DNA from: Triatoma infestans
Lineage: Eukaryota; Arthropoda; Insecta; Hemiptera; Reduviidae
NCBI GenBank assembly: GCA_011037195.1
Contig: JAAEAF010006661.1
Span: 1-64,000 of the forward strand
Direction: 5' to 3'
Length of the DNA stretch: 64,000 nt
The position numbers and the translations under genes were made by a program. This document shows, one piece after another, positions 54,512 to 64,000 of this stretch (position 1 is the first letter of the stretch; every line of letters starts with the position of its first letter). Below the pieces are notes generated by a model, which saw only the letters and a program-made list of their open reading frames with translations, did no database searches and was not told the origin of the DNA.

Positions 54512-54526
54512 TGTATCCTGCATATA
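54512..54526. repeat. LINE target-site duplication, right
   Basis: TGTATCCTGCATATA, an exact match to 49656-49670. Confidence 0.93.
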
Positions 54527-54680
54527 ATGTTTTATTAGTAATTTTGCAAGTTTGACATAAATGGCAGCGTTTAATATATTTTATGAGCTTATCGCTCAAA
54601 TGAGGCATATAGAAAGAGTTATTTATCAAATGAAAAGTTTTATCTATGCCTACGTGTCCATGATCTTCATGCACTAACTG
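54527..54680 (-). pseudogene. pol: Gypsy-C integrase zinc domain
   Basis: The minus frame starting near 54674 reads HEDHGHVGIDKTFHLI and YIKRCHLCQTCKITN. The H-H and C-x2-C residues form the H2C2 integrase N-terminal motif. The frame then runs into the inserted LINE. Confidence 0.87.
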
Positions 54681-54902
54681 TATTATTCATTCCTCGGCCC
54701 TATTTGGAACAAGTATTTTATAATGTGAATTCTCTTTCATCTTTATTAATATAATATTTTCCTTAATTAAGTAACGTATTACTATTTAAAGAGTTATTAT
54801 TAAAAATATTTCTTTTATCATCATCTAATTCATATAGTTCGCCAAAGTTCGATAGACAATCTACTAGACGGTCGCTATCACTCAGATTTTGCGCATTAAC
54901 TT

Positions 54903-55310
54903 CTATATATGGTGAATCTCTGCCCTTTCTAAGGGGTATCTACTCAAATAATCAGCAACCGGATTCTCCTTTCCTGTAATATGTTCTGTAGCAAAACTAA
55001 ATGGCTGCAGGAAAAGTGCCCAACGCATAACTTGAGGTGTTAGTTTTCTTCCTCGTTGAAGAAACATCCACGACTTGTGGTCAGTTTGTATGATGAAGTG
55101 TATTCCTAACAAATATGTTTGCAACTTTTTTACATTCCACACAATGCTCAATAATTCCTTTTCTGATGTAGTATATAAAAGTTCTCGAGGTTGTAATACC
55201 CTGCTAGCAAATTGTATCACTCGTCTTCCTCCATCAATAACTTGAAAAAGATGAGCACCAAGTGCGAATCCACTTGCATCGATTTGGATCACAAAGTCTG
55301 ACTTAAGTCA
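54903..55310 (-). pseudogene. pol: Gypsy-C RNase H domain
   Basis: Minus strand, 129 residues. QIDASGFALGAHLFQ (first Asp), YTTSEKELLSIVWNVKKLQ (Glu), IIQTDHKSW (second Asp) and ITGKENPVADYLSRYP are the standard markers of Ty3/Gypsy RNase H. The domain itself is open and complete. It is separated from RT by about 450 bases of broken frame and from the integrase by about 230. Confidence 0.9.
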
Positions 55311-56220
55311 GGGTAATTTAAACCTATGTTTTCCGTGAATATTTCTTTTATCTCATTAAAAGCCTTCGAGTCTTCTCCGACCAGCTCCGTTTTTTATTTC
55401 CTCTCAGAAGGTGTTGCAGTTTGTAAACTTTGTGAGCATAGAAATTAGTAAATTTTTGATAATAATTGGTCAAACGGAGAAAACCTTTAAGTTGTTTCTT
55501 ATTGATAGGAAGAGGAGCGTTTTTTATAGCCGTAACCTTTCAGGTTGTGGTCTTATCCCTTCTCTAGTTAAAATGAAACCTATATATTCCAGACTATGAC
55601 AAAAAAAATGTGGTTTATTAAAGTTTATTGTAATATTATTTTGTTGACATATTTTAAATAACTCCTTAATTATTTCTGTTTTCCATTGTTTCAGTAACCA
55701 CTAATATGAGTTGAACATGTGGATATAACTCTTCGAATATTGGCTTCAATGCTCTATTTAATGCGGCTGAACTTATTTTGAGACCAAATGGGACACGTTT
55801 GAATTGATAATTCTTGCCTTCAAACAAGAATCCAGTACACTTTCTAGAATTCGGGTGAAGTTCACCTGATAGAAACTTTTAGTTAGGTCCATTGTTGAAA
55901 AATATCCGGCGTTATAACAGTTAGTCATTATAAATTCTATATTATGAGTTGGCGTCAGAGAATTGTTCATGGGCGTCAGAGATCTTGGTATTGAAATGTC
56001 TCCCAACTGTACACATTCTCAATGTTCCATCCTTGTTCATAACACAAACTAGAGGTGAAATATAAGATGTACGACCTTCTTCAATGATTCCTTGCTTTAG
56101 AAGTTTTTGTATTTCTTTTTTTATTTTAGAATTAATCTCTTCTGTAGTTATTTTCTCAGATTCCCTGAAATCACTTGAAAAATGTAAAATAACGTGTTCT
56201 GAATTCATTGTATCTTTCAT
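55311..56220 (-). pseudogene. pol: Gypsy-C reverse transcriptase, degraded
   Basis: The minus frame from 56220 reads EIQKLLKQGIIEEGRTSYISPLVCVMNKDGTLR, the RT entry. A second frame (56006-55773) has YFSTMDLTKSFYQV. Further down, near 55750-55690, the sequence reads LNRALKPIFEEL followed shortly by LILVVTETMEN. The YVDD box expected between those two segments is missing, apparently through a small deletion. The rest to 55311 is in mixed registers. The enzyme cannot be active. Confidence 0.83.
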
Positions 56221-56228
56221 TACCCAAT

Positions 56229-56600
56229 TTATTGATGGTAAATCTTTGGTAGTGTGAAATATAATTTGTGAATGTTCGAAGTCAAGTTGTAGTTTTGAAT
56301 CGTTTTGTATACATCAATTCCTATTATAAGTTTTTTAGTGAGTTTAGGAACGACATAAAATAATATTTCTACTGTAAAATTATTTGGTAATGTAACCTTT
56401 AATAAAGCCTGGATGCCGATTCTTTGTGATCGTTTATTGACCGCGGTAGTTATGAAGAGATTTTGTGTCGGCATTTCTCTTATTTCGGAAATCGGTAAGC
56501 TTCTTTTGATGGTATTATAAAAACATTCCTTAATACAAGAAATTTCAGCTCCCGAATCTAGTAACGCCTTCACACTAATATATTTATAATTACCATGATA
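56229..56600 (-). pseudogene. pol: Gypsy-C protease
   Basis: The minus frame starts near 56573 with ALLDSGAEISCI, the retropepsin active-site motif, and has LIIGIDVYK near its end, the usual second strand motif. At 114 residues it is of normal length for this domain. It leads directly into the RT frame with a register change near 56225. Confidence 0.86.
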
Positions 56601-58062
56601 TAAGGACAGAGTGGTGGTGGTGTCTTAATTTCTGGCTCATGATCACTTAGCAAAAGCTCAGTAAACTCCTTACGTAATGAATCAATGCTAATTGGTATGG
56701 ATTGTCTCTTTGTCATCAGAGTTGTCTTTTGTGGGCTTCTGTATTTCAACTTTATTTGTTCGTTTGTCTGTCGTTTTATTTATAGTTTTCTACTTCGATG
56801 TACTCGTATTTATCGTATTTTGGGGAGTTATTTCTCCGGGGCTCCTATTCCCCAAGTTTCCTCGTTTTTTATTCTTTTGTCCGATAACTGTTCTTTTATG
56901 TCAGTTAATATGTTCATAATGTCTTTATCACTGTTCCTGTCTATACTATATATATACTTGTCTGTGTGTGTGTTTGTATTATTACTTGGTGGTTTGTTGC
57001 TGTTATAATATTGTCGTCGATATTGTGGTGGGGATTTATGTGGTCTCCAATTACCAGAATTATAATTATTACTACTCTTATTAGGAGAGAAATTTGAATT
57101 CTGGGAATTTCTACCCATAATTTTTGCACCTGAATTTTCTAAACCTGTGAGACATCATCCGGTTTATGGCGGTTATTATACTTGTAATCTCGATTCTGAG
57201 CTCCTCTGACCCGTTCTCCTTGTACTTCCTTTCTGATATAATCGTCTCCGATCCTTTTTATTTGCTCAAATAATTTTCGAGTTGTAGTTATGTTTTGAAT
57301 CATAACACAATGTTCGATAGTACTTCCGAAATGTCTTCCTAGTAACTCGCAGTATAATTCGAAATCATATTGGCTGTCTCTAATTCTTGAAATCATATTC
57401 GCGAGATATTCTCCAGCACTTAGAATTATACGGTGCCAGTAATGCCCCATATCCAGTTCTCTTCTCATCATAGTATTTTAACGTTTCCCTCCGCATATTT
57501 TCAAAAATTCGCTTTTGAAACTTTCGATATTGTTTATCATATGGCGTTCAGATACATACCAATATAACGCTTCTCCTTGTAAATGTGTTGTAATAAAATC
57601 TTCAAACTCGAAGAAATGTCCAATTTTGTGGTCTAATTCATAAGGCGATCGATAAAGTAATGTGGGCGATCTGTAAAGTTATCTTTAAAAACGACTTTGT
57701 GTCTGTCATAATTTCTATAAAATTCTGTTATATTTATCTCCGTATTCTTTTCGTTGTTAGTCAAACCATCGTACATGTTATGTTTCATATCGTTTGGTTG
57801 AATTGTTGATTGTTCCCAATAACTTGTTTCCATCTCTTTTATTAACTTCAAACTGTTCTTTTAATATGAACGTTTTCTATCATTAATTGCATTTTGTTAA
57901 CTAGACCGTTAATTAGGGATACATCATCTTTATCGGTAATAGTTCCCATTGACTGTGGTGTTGTTTCTGCAGGTAAATTGTCATGAGGTCGGTTTTTGTT
58001 TTTGATCTCGCCTCAGGTCCCTTTGTTTCAGTTATGTGCATGTCACTCTCTTTATTAGCCAT
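56601..58062 (-). pseudogene. gag: Gypsy-C gag
   Basis: The start is an ATG at 58060-58062 (MANKESDMHITETKG). The frame soon shifts. Recognisable pieces are 57851-57633 (EFYRNYDRHKVVFKDNF), 57471-57139 (YDFELYCELLGRHFGSTIEH, a gag capsid-like segment) and 57118-56828, an Asn/Ser-rich tail without CCHC knuckles. At least four frame changes are present. The open plus-strand frames at 56685-57008 are antisense shadows of this tail. Confidence 0.7.
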
Positions 58063-58590
58063 TGTAAGTCAATTCGTTAGTGAATTTAATAGAACTAGAA
58101 TGAGTAATGATTTGTACAGATGAAATTACTGGCTTTCAATAAGTACCACAGAAGTAATTATTATAACAAAATTGATGGTACCAACAATTTCTAGAGCAAG
58201 GTATTACATATAAACAAAGGAAAATATGTTCAAAGACAAAAAACAGTATTCTACAATATAACTAAACAGCAACATACAATTATTCAAATATTTGGAATTA
58301 AATTAAGCAGTTGACTCTGAGCATTCATACAGTCTACATCTATTTTGTGCCTGTCATATATATTTGTGTTATTTTCTTCTTAGTTTCTTTCTTTTAGTTT
58401 GAATCTCAAGTAAAATTTTTAGTTTATCAAATTATTCAGATGTGTTTTTTTTTATTTATTTAATTTTCTGCTGATTATTTTATTTATTTATTTTATTTCT
58501 TTTATAAGTGTAGAAGAGAGAATGAACAGTCGTCAAACACGATAGTGAGGTAAACAAACATCTATTGTTCTGTTACTGAACTCTTGTTTT
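58063..58590 (-). other. Gypsy-C 5' leader, proximal part
   Basis: AT-rich sequence upstream of gag on the minus strand, with no open frame. It continues beyond the inserted LINE at about 63080-63160. Confidence 0.6.
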
Positions 58591-58838
58591 GACGCACGTA
58601 CATAACATGTAGTGCACATTAGTATACTCGCAAGCCCCCGTCAACTCTTCTTTACGCTAAAGGGGCATTTCATTTTTTATTATTTTTTTTTTCATACACT
58701 TATATATATATATATTTATTTTTTATATTCATTCATTTTTCTATTTAAGTTTATTAAAATAATTATGACACAAATAAATAATAATCAAATAGAAGTCTAA
58801 AAAAAACAAAAAACTTTCTACCCTCCTTAGAGTAGACA

Positions 58839-60234
58839 ATGGGTCTAAGCGAAACCGACATTGGGGACGAGTTACAACGTCCTCAATAAATAAAACCAAA
58901 AGATCGTCGGAGTTTGGCGAATTTAACCCCAGAGAAAATCAAAAACAGAAAACGAGGCAAAAAGACAGTTCTCATCACCCCACCTCCGTGCTCAACACAA
59001 ATAGCAATTACAACTCTACCTACGACATCAAGTAATCCAACATTTCCCCAACGACAACAGCACCTAACACAACAAAATCAACGACAACATCAACAACAAT
59101 CACAACAACAGCAACAGCAACAACAGCAGCAACTACATTACGTGTCAGATTTTGTGACACATAATAAATTCAGCGTTCTGCCAGAGGTCAGTGAATCACT
59201 TAGCCCTGACCACAAACCGCCCCCCATATACATATATAAAATAAATGACTTCATGTCATTAAACAATGACCTCAAACAACTACTTGGGGCTGACAATTTC
59301 TCCTGAAGGCAACTGCAGCTAACATTCTGGTTACTACGCACTCAATTGAATTTTATAGAGTACCACACATACAAATTAAAAAAGGAAAAGGCGTTTAGAG
59401 TGGTTCTCCGCCACTTGCACCACTCAATCCCACCTCAGGAATTAAAAGAGGAAATGCAGGCGAAAGGTTTCAACGTCAACGAATGTAACCAATATCCGAC
59501 ACCCTAAAGAAAAGAACCACTTCTTCTCTTCTACGTAGATCTGGAACCAGATGCCAACAACAAAAATGTGTTTAACGTTACTAGATTACTAAATACTATT
59601 GTTCGGGTAGAAGAACCGTACAAAACTAAAGAAATCGTCCAATGTAAAAGATGCCAACAATACGGGCATACTCGAGCGTACTGCCACATCTCTCCGAGAT
59701 GCGTCAAGTGTGCAGGGCCACACCTTTGGGACCAGTGCACCAAAAACAATAGACACTCCACCTACCTGCGCAAACTGCTATGAAGATCATTCTTCCAACT
59801 TCCGCGGTTGCGAAGTCCACAAGGAATTAAAAAGAATTCGATATAAAAGAGAATTAGCCAGAGATCAAGCAACAACTAGAGCGCAGCCTCCGCAAATCCC
59901 CTCAAAAGGGAATTTCTCCGCGCTTTCACCGCCTACTCGCCATAAACAACCACTACCACCACCACCACCATCACAACAACAACAACAACAACAGCCACTA
60001 CAACAACAACAACCACTGCACCAGCAGCAGCGTTACAACCTACCGTCCACAACGGGTCACTACTACTCAGAAATCGCGAGGTCATACCCTTCCCATCCTC
60101 CTCCAAGTCCTTCTCATCCAGATATAACAGGCGTCCTAAATTCCTTCTTTCAAAGGTTTGAATCACTCCTCGCCCCTCTAGTTAATCTGCTAAACACCCT
60201 AATTACCCAACTTCTTCCTCACCTTAACCCATAA
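58839..60234 (+). pseudogene. Jockey-type LINE ORF1 (gag-like, zinc knuckles)
   Basis: ATG at 58839 (MGLSETDIGDELQRPQ), followed by a TAA at 58887. The frame continues through a Gln-rich tract (59050-59135) to FVTHNKFSVLPEVSE and the region before the zinc domain, then shifts near 59305. A segment with LHHSIPPQELKEEM and FNVTRLLNTIVRVEEPYKTK (59400-59640) matches the PRE_C2HC domain of Jockey-group gags. Knuckles follow: CKRCQQYGHTRAYC and CVKCAGPHLWDQC, then CANCYEDHSSNFRGC. The C-terminal part has a Pro/Gln-rich linker (59950-60030). ORF1 proteins package LINE RNA. At least one stop and three register changes are present. Confidence 0.82.
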
Positions 60235-60254
60235 TCCTCTAACCCACTCTTCAT

Positions 60255-61145
60255 AAACCATCCTACTTTGGAACGCTAATGGTTTAACTTTCCATAGAGA
60301 CGAACTTGACACTTTACTACACAACAAACGTATTGACAGACATAGCGCTACTTACTGAAACACACTTTACTGGCAGATCGCACTTCTACATTACAGACTA
60401 TCAAACATACAGGACTGACCACCCGGATGACACAGCCCATGGTGGCGCGGCAAACCTAGTTAGAAACTCCCTGAAACACCACGTTCTCCCTCCTATTTCC
60501 ACTGACTACCTTCAGTCCTCTGCAATTTCCCTATCAGCCCATCCGCATAACTTCAACCTCGCTGCTGTATATTGTCCTCCTAACAAATCCATCTCCCAAG
60601 AACAATTTACCTCCTTTTTCAACACTCTTGGTCCTAGATTCCTCTCAGGTGGTGACTACTACACGAAGCACCAACATTGGGGATGTCGCGTAACGAACCC
60701 TCGTGGTCGAACTGTACTCAATGTCCTTCTCTCCAAAAATTACAGCACCCCATCGCCTAACCAACCGAGCTGCTGGCCTACATCCCTTTCCAAACTTCCT
60801 GATATCCTTGATATCTTCATAATTGCCCAGATATCACACTACTATGATATCTCAACTCTCACAGAACTCTCCTCAGACCACAGCCCTGCCCTAATTACCA
60901 TTGACACTCATCCTATCCCTACGCCTCCCAAACCATCTCTAATCACAGGTCTAGTTGATTGGAAGAGATTCCAATCGCTAATAGAAGACAAAAGAGAGCT
61001 ACATTTTCAACTTAAAACGACAGACGACGTAGACAATGCAGCACAACATCTCACTACACTAATACAAAATTCTATAAGACCATCGACTTTAAACCATCCA
61101 ACACGATATTATACCAACTCAACTAACGTCCCATTATATATCTGA
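60255..61145 (+). pseudogene. Jockey-type LINE ORF2: endonuclease domain
   Basis: Starts with ILLWNANGL near 60262, then a frame change near 60335, then IALLTETHFT. The motifs continue with LAAVYCPPN, then LSGGDYYTKHQHWGCR at about 60645, where the usual GGDFNAKH has lost the Asn. The end has ELSSDHSPALI at about 60870, so the SDH motif is kept. The frame stops at 61145. Loss of the Asn in the GDxN box would be expected to impair DNA cleavage even without the frameshifts. Confidence 0.82.
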
Positions 61146-62930
61146 ACACTTATCATGGATAAAGCGACGTGCTAGAGCCAAGTGGCAACGCACCCGCTAT
61201 CCCTCTGATAAACGAATTTACAACAGACTGACTCACCAACTTAAAACAGAATTTAAACAATTACAGAATGAACGCTTTCATGACTATACTTTATCAAGAC
61301 AAGTCACTTTGGACTGCCACAAAGAAAATATTGTCCTATAAACCTGTCCCATCACCCATTCGTCGTAACGACGGCTCCTGGGCTTCTTCAGATGAAGAAA
61401 AAGCCTCTCTGTTTTCTTCCTACTTATCCACAGTCTTTACTCCTCATCAAAATATGGTAGACCCTTTGTTTCATGATTCCATTCTGCAGGATCTCGATTC
61501 TCCTCTTCCTCTCTCCCTTCCTCCCAAACCTTTTAGTCCTTCTGATGTCCAGTTTATTATTCAACATCTTTCTCCAAAGAAAACTCCTGGAAATGATTAC
61601 ATTACTTCAAAAATCCTCCGCTATCTTCCCAAAAAGCGCAAACTCTTTCTAACTCTATCTCTTTCTACTTCTAATTTATAATGCTGTACTTAGAACCACC
61701 CATTTCCCGGTCCTTTGGAAATTCTCGATAATCCGTCCTATTCCGAAACCTAATAAACCTCACCATCTTCCTACTTCGTACCGTCCCATAAGTTTGTTGC
61801 CTGTTCTTGGCAAAATCCTTGAAAAACTCCTTCATAAACACATCCCCCCTATAATTGAATCCTCCAATATTATACTAGACCACCAGTTTGGATTCAGACG
61901 TAACCATTCTACAATACAACAGTGTCATCGCGTTGTTGACGCCATCGCATCCTCCCTTGAGAAGAAGGAATGTTGCTTGGGTGTTTTCCTCGATGTGAGG
62001 AAGACTTCGATCGAGTATGGCACCCGGGTCTGCTCTGAAACTTAAGGGCATCCTCCCGTTTACCTATTATCTTATCCTAAAGTCCTATTTGACAGACCGT
62101 TACTTCCGGGTACAAGTCGGAACCTTAGTCTCTCCTATCCATAAAGCCGAAGTGGGCGTTCCGCAAGGCAGTATCCTTGGCCCCATCCTGTACACAATAT
62201 ACACAGCAGATATCCCAACCCATCCAGAAACTGTGCTCCTTACCTATGCAGACGACACCGCAATTCTGTCCTCTCACCGAGACCCAGTAATAGCACATAG
62301 AAATCTCCAAACCCATCTCTTCTCCTTAAATGATTCCATAGATGGAATATCAAACTAAATGAAAATAAATCCCAAAATATTACATTCACCCTACGCCGCA
62401 TCACTCTTCCACCAATCTAATACAATTTAATTCCTATCCCACCCACCAATGTCGTTCGCTACCTTGGGTTGTTCATAGACAAAAGATTAAACTGGAACTC
62501 TCTCACACGACTGAAAAGAATTAAACTCAACAGACGACTACTGGGCAACAGATCTAAACTGTCACTAGACAATAAAAGACTGATTTATACCTCAATATTA
62601 AAACCCATCTGGACGTACGGCATTGAGCTATGGGGTTCAACAAAACGTTCCAACCTCCAAAGACTACAATCCCTTCATTCCAAAATCCTTCGCACCATCG
62701 TTAATGCTCCTTTCTATGTTTCCAACCTAACCATACATAGAGACCTTGAAATTCCTTTCGTCAATCTAGTCGCCCGAACCCGATATAAAAAATTCCATCA
62801 ATCCCTGCAGTGTCATTCTAATCCTTTAGTCCGCCACCTATCCTCCCGCACTATTCCCGATAACCCTCCCAGGCGTTTAAAACGCCAGTGGCCTCGCGAT
62901 TTCCTTTCTTCAAGCGATGAGAGCATTTAG
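61146..62930 (+). pseudogene. Jockey-type LINE ORF2: reverse transcriptase and C-terminus
   Basis: RT pieces in several registers: SPKKTPGNDYITSKIL (61575), SYRPISLLPVLGKILEKLL (61770), HQFGFRRNHSTIQQ (61880) and LGVFLDVRK (61975), where the following FD motif is lost by a frameshift. Then VGVPQGSILGPILYTIY (62150) and LLTYADDTAIL with YADD at 62244-62255. The thumb and C-terminal part are at 62469-62930, with LKPIWTYGIELWG. No RNase H follows. At least four frame breaks are present. Confidence 0.84.
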
Positions 62931-63075
62931 CTCAGCTTATAGGGAGTGCTACCGTTAGGTAGCTTCTCTCCTCGGAGAATGCGTGTGCGTGAGTGCGTGC
63001 ATGTTTATGTAAAGTGCAGTGCTAGTGTTATCAGTGTTACTTATAGCGTAGAAAACGATGGTGTAACAATAAAAA

Positions 63076-63160
63076 ACTTATTGCTTGTTCAAACTCCTTT
63101 TCTATAAACATATAATTTGATTTTGAGTCAGTTAACCGGACTTACTATGTAACCATCAGA
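63076..63160 (-). other. Gypsy-C 5' leader, distal part
   Basis: Short AT-rich segment between the LINE 3' end and the primer-binding site. Nothing else can be seen. Confidence 0.5.
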
Positions 63161-63176
63161 TCCCGTATGGCCCCCA
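63161..63176 (-). promoter_or_regulatory. Gypsy-C primer-binding site (probable)
   Basis: The minus strand reads TGGGGGCCATACGGGA seven bases past the LTR end. It begins with TGG and resembles the TGGGGGC-type sites of many retroelements. Confidence 0.65.
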
Positions 63177-63183
63177 ATTTTAC

Positions 63184-63429
63184 TGTAACGTTATTTAGGT
63201 TTAAGGATGCAGTAGAATGACAGAATATACATTATCATTTTTAATAAATATTTTATTAAACAATCCATAGAAACCTTATATTTAATACCAAATAATTTTA
63301 CAATTAAGAAAAAAGAGAAGGTACCTTCAATAGTTATCGTACGCATGAGCTCTCATGTAATACTATTGTTTAAACTAGAAAAAACTAGCGGGGGAGAAGA
63401 GGGGATTCAACTTAAAAGACGCCGCTTCT
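63184..63429 (-). repeat. Gypsy-C 5' LTR, partial
   Basis: Matches 40552-40795 with several substitutions and small indels. The LTR end is at 63184 and the other end runs into the gap. Divergence from the 3' LTR looks clearly higher than for Gypsy-A or Gypsy-B, so Gypsy-C is older. Confidence 0.88.
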
Positions 63430-64000
63430 NNNNNNNNNNNNNNNNNNNNNNNNNNNNNNNNNNNNNNNNNNNNNNNNNNNNNNNNNNNNNNNNNNNNNNN
63501 NNNNNNNNNNNNNNNNNNNNNNNNNNNNNNNNNNNNNNNNNNNNNNNNNNNNNNNNNNNNNNNNNNNNNNNNNNNNNNNNNNNNNNNNNNNNNNNNNNNN
63601 NNNNNNNNNNNNNNNNNNNNNNNNNNNNNNNNNNNNNNNNNNNNNNNNNNNNNNNNNNNNNNNNNNNNNNNNNNNNNNNNNNNNNNNNNNNNNNNNNNNN
63701 NNNNNNNNNNNNNNNNNNNNNNNNNNNNNNNNNNNNNNNNNNNNNNNNNNNNNNNNNNNNNNNNNNNNNNNNNNNNNNNNNNNNNNNNNNNNNNNNNNNN
63801 NNNNNNNNNNNNNNNNNNNNNNNNNNNNNNNNNNNNNNNNNNNNNNNNNNNNNNNNNNNNNNNNNNNNNNNNNNNNNNNNNNNNNNNNNNNNNNNNNNNN
63901 NNNNNNNNNNNNNNNNNNNNNNNNNNNNNNNNNNNNNNNNNNNNNNNNNNNNNNNNNNNNNNNNNNNNNNNNNNNNNNNNNNNNNNNNNNNNNNNNNNNN
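63430..64000. other. assembly gap
   Basis: All N to the end of the window. It hides the rest of the Gypsy-C 5' LTR and its target duplication. Confidence 1.

Larger units (their letters stand above)
58591..63075 (+). mobile_element. Jockey-type LINE inserted in the Gypsy-C leader
   Basis: A plus-strand non-LTR element with gag-like ORF1 and an endonuclease-RT ORF2, ending in a short 3' untranslated region and AACAATAAAAAACTTA near 63075. Both sides are Gypsy-C leader. I could not identify the target duplication, so both edges are uncertain by some tens of bases. Many stops and frameshifts show that it is not active. Its 5' leader (58591-58838) has a TA run and T-rich tract. Confidence 0.78.
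40552..63429 (-). mobile_element. Gypsy-C: Ty3/Gypsy element split by three nested insertions
   Basis: On the minus strand the order is 5' LTR (63429 to 63184, cut by the gap), primer-binding site, leader, gag (about 58062-56600), protease (56573-56229), RT (56220-55650), RNase H (55292-54903), integrase zinc domain (54674-54527), integrase core and C-terminus (49655-48859), and 3' LTR ending at 40552. Three elements interrupt it: a Jockey-type LINE in the leader, a CR1-like LINE in the integrase and Gypsy-B in the 3' LTR. Without them about 6 kb of Gypsy-C sequence is visible, a normal size. Coding parts have many frameshifts and stops, so it is the oldest of the three Gypsy elements here. 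Confidence 0.9.

Noticed and set aside
56685..57008. Plus frame of 107 codons rich in Leu, Phe and Val
   Set aside because: It looks like a membrane protein but is antisense to the Asn/Ser-rich Gypsy-C gag tail.
59933..60166. Minus frame with poly-Val
   Set aside because: It is antisense to the CAA/CAC-rich linker of the Jockey-type ORF1.

Overview
This is a eukaryotic, AT-rich window that is almost entirely transposable-element sequence. Only one segment looks like a piece of a host gene. The mix fits an insect or related arthropod: Ty3/Gypsy elements with TG...CA LTRs and 4-bp target duplications, Jockey/I/CR1/RTE-like LINEs, a hAT element with an 8-bp target duplication, long ACAT and GT arrays, and an abundant short dispersed repeat. 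A sap-feeding hemipteran is possible but not proven. No bacterial features, CRISPR array, rRNA or functional tRNA were seen. Bases 63430-64000 are an assembly gap.

Layout. 1-799 is an ACAT microsatellite with a 17-bp higher-order period. 800-12650 is old non-coding DNA with LINE scraps, many copies of a GT-containing dispersed repeat and three hammerhead-like/Penelope-type motifs (8600-8640, 10434-10475, 12074-12285). 12663-14564 is a non-autonomous hAT element with matching 8-bp duplications. 14590-17090 is a decayed RNase H-bearing LINE with an RTE-like LINE fragment inside it. 18097-18238 (minus strand) is a candidate host exon with good splice sites and matching phases. 20032-25677 is Gypsy-A, a young Gypsy retrotransposon (LTRs about 99% identical) with a truncated integrase. 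25690-29800 holds dispersed repeats and LINE scraps.

29812-51279 is a very large imperfect palindrome. The left arm (29812-35685) and right arm (37401-51279) are inverted copies, nearly identical where they align, around a 1.7-kb spacer. The left arm lacks 7.77 kb and 232 bp that the right arm keeps. The right arm is part of a nested cluster. Gypsy-C (minus strand, 40552 to at least 63429) was hit by Gypsy-B in its 3' LTR (40803-48342, duplication GTTT), by a CR1-like LINE in its integrase gene (49671-54511, 15-bp duplication), and by a Jockey-type LINE in its 5' leader (about 58.6-63.07 kb).

None of the elements looks able to move by itself. Gypsy-A and Gypsy-B have gag and pol in -1 frames joined at canonical slippery heptamers (GGGGGGC and GGGAAAC), which points to -1 ribosomal frameshifting. 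Both have broken pol genes. The LINEs all carry stops and frameshifts. Many apparent open frames start at GTG or TTG codons and are fragments or shadows, so starts given here are chosen from ATG codons and domain content where possible.
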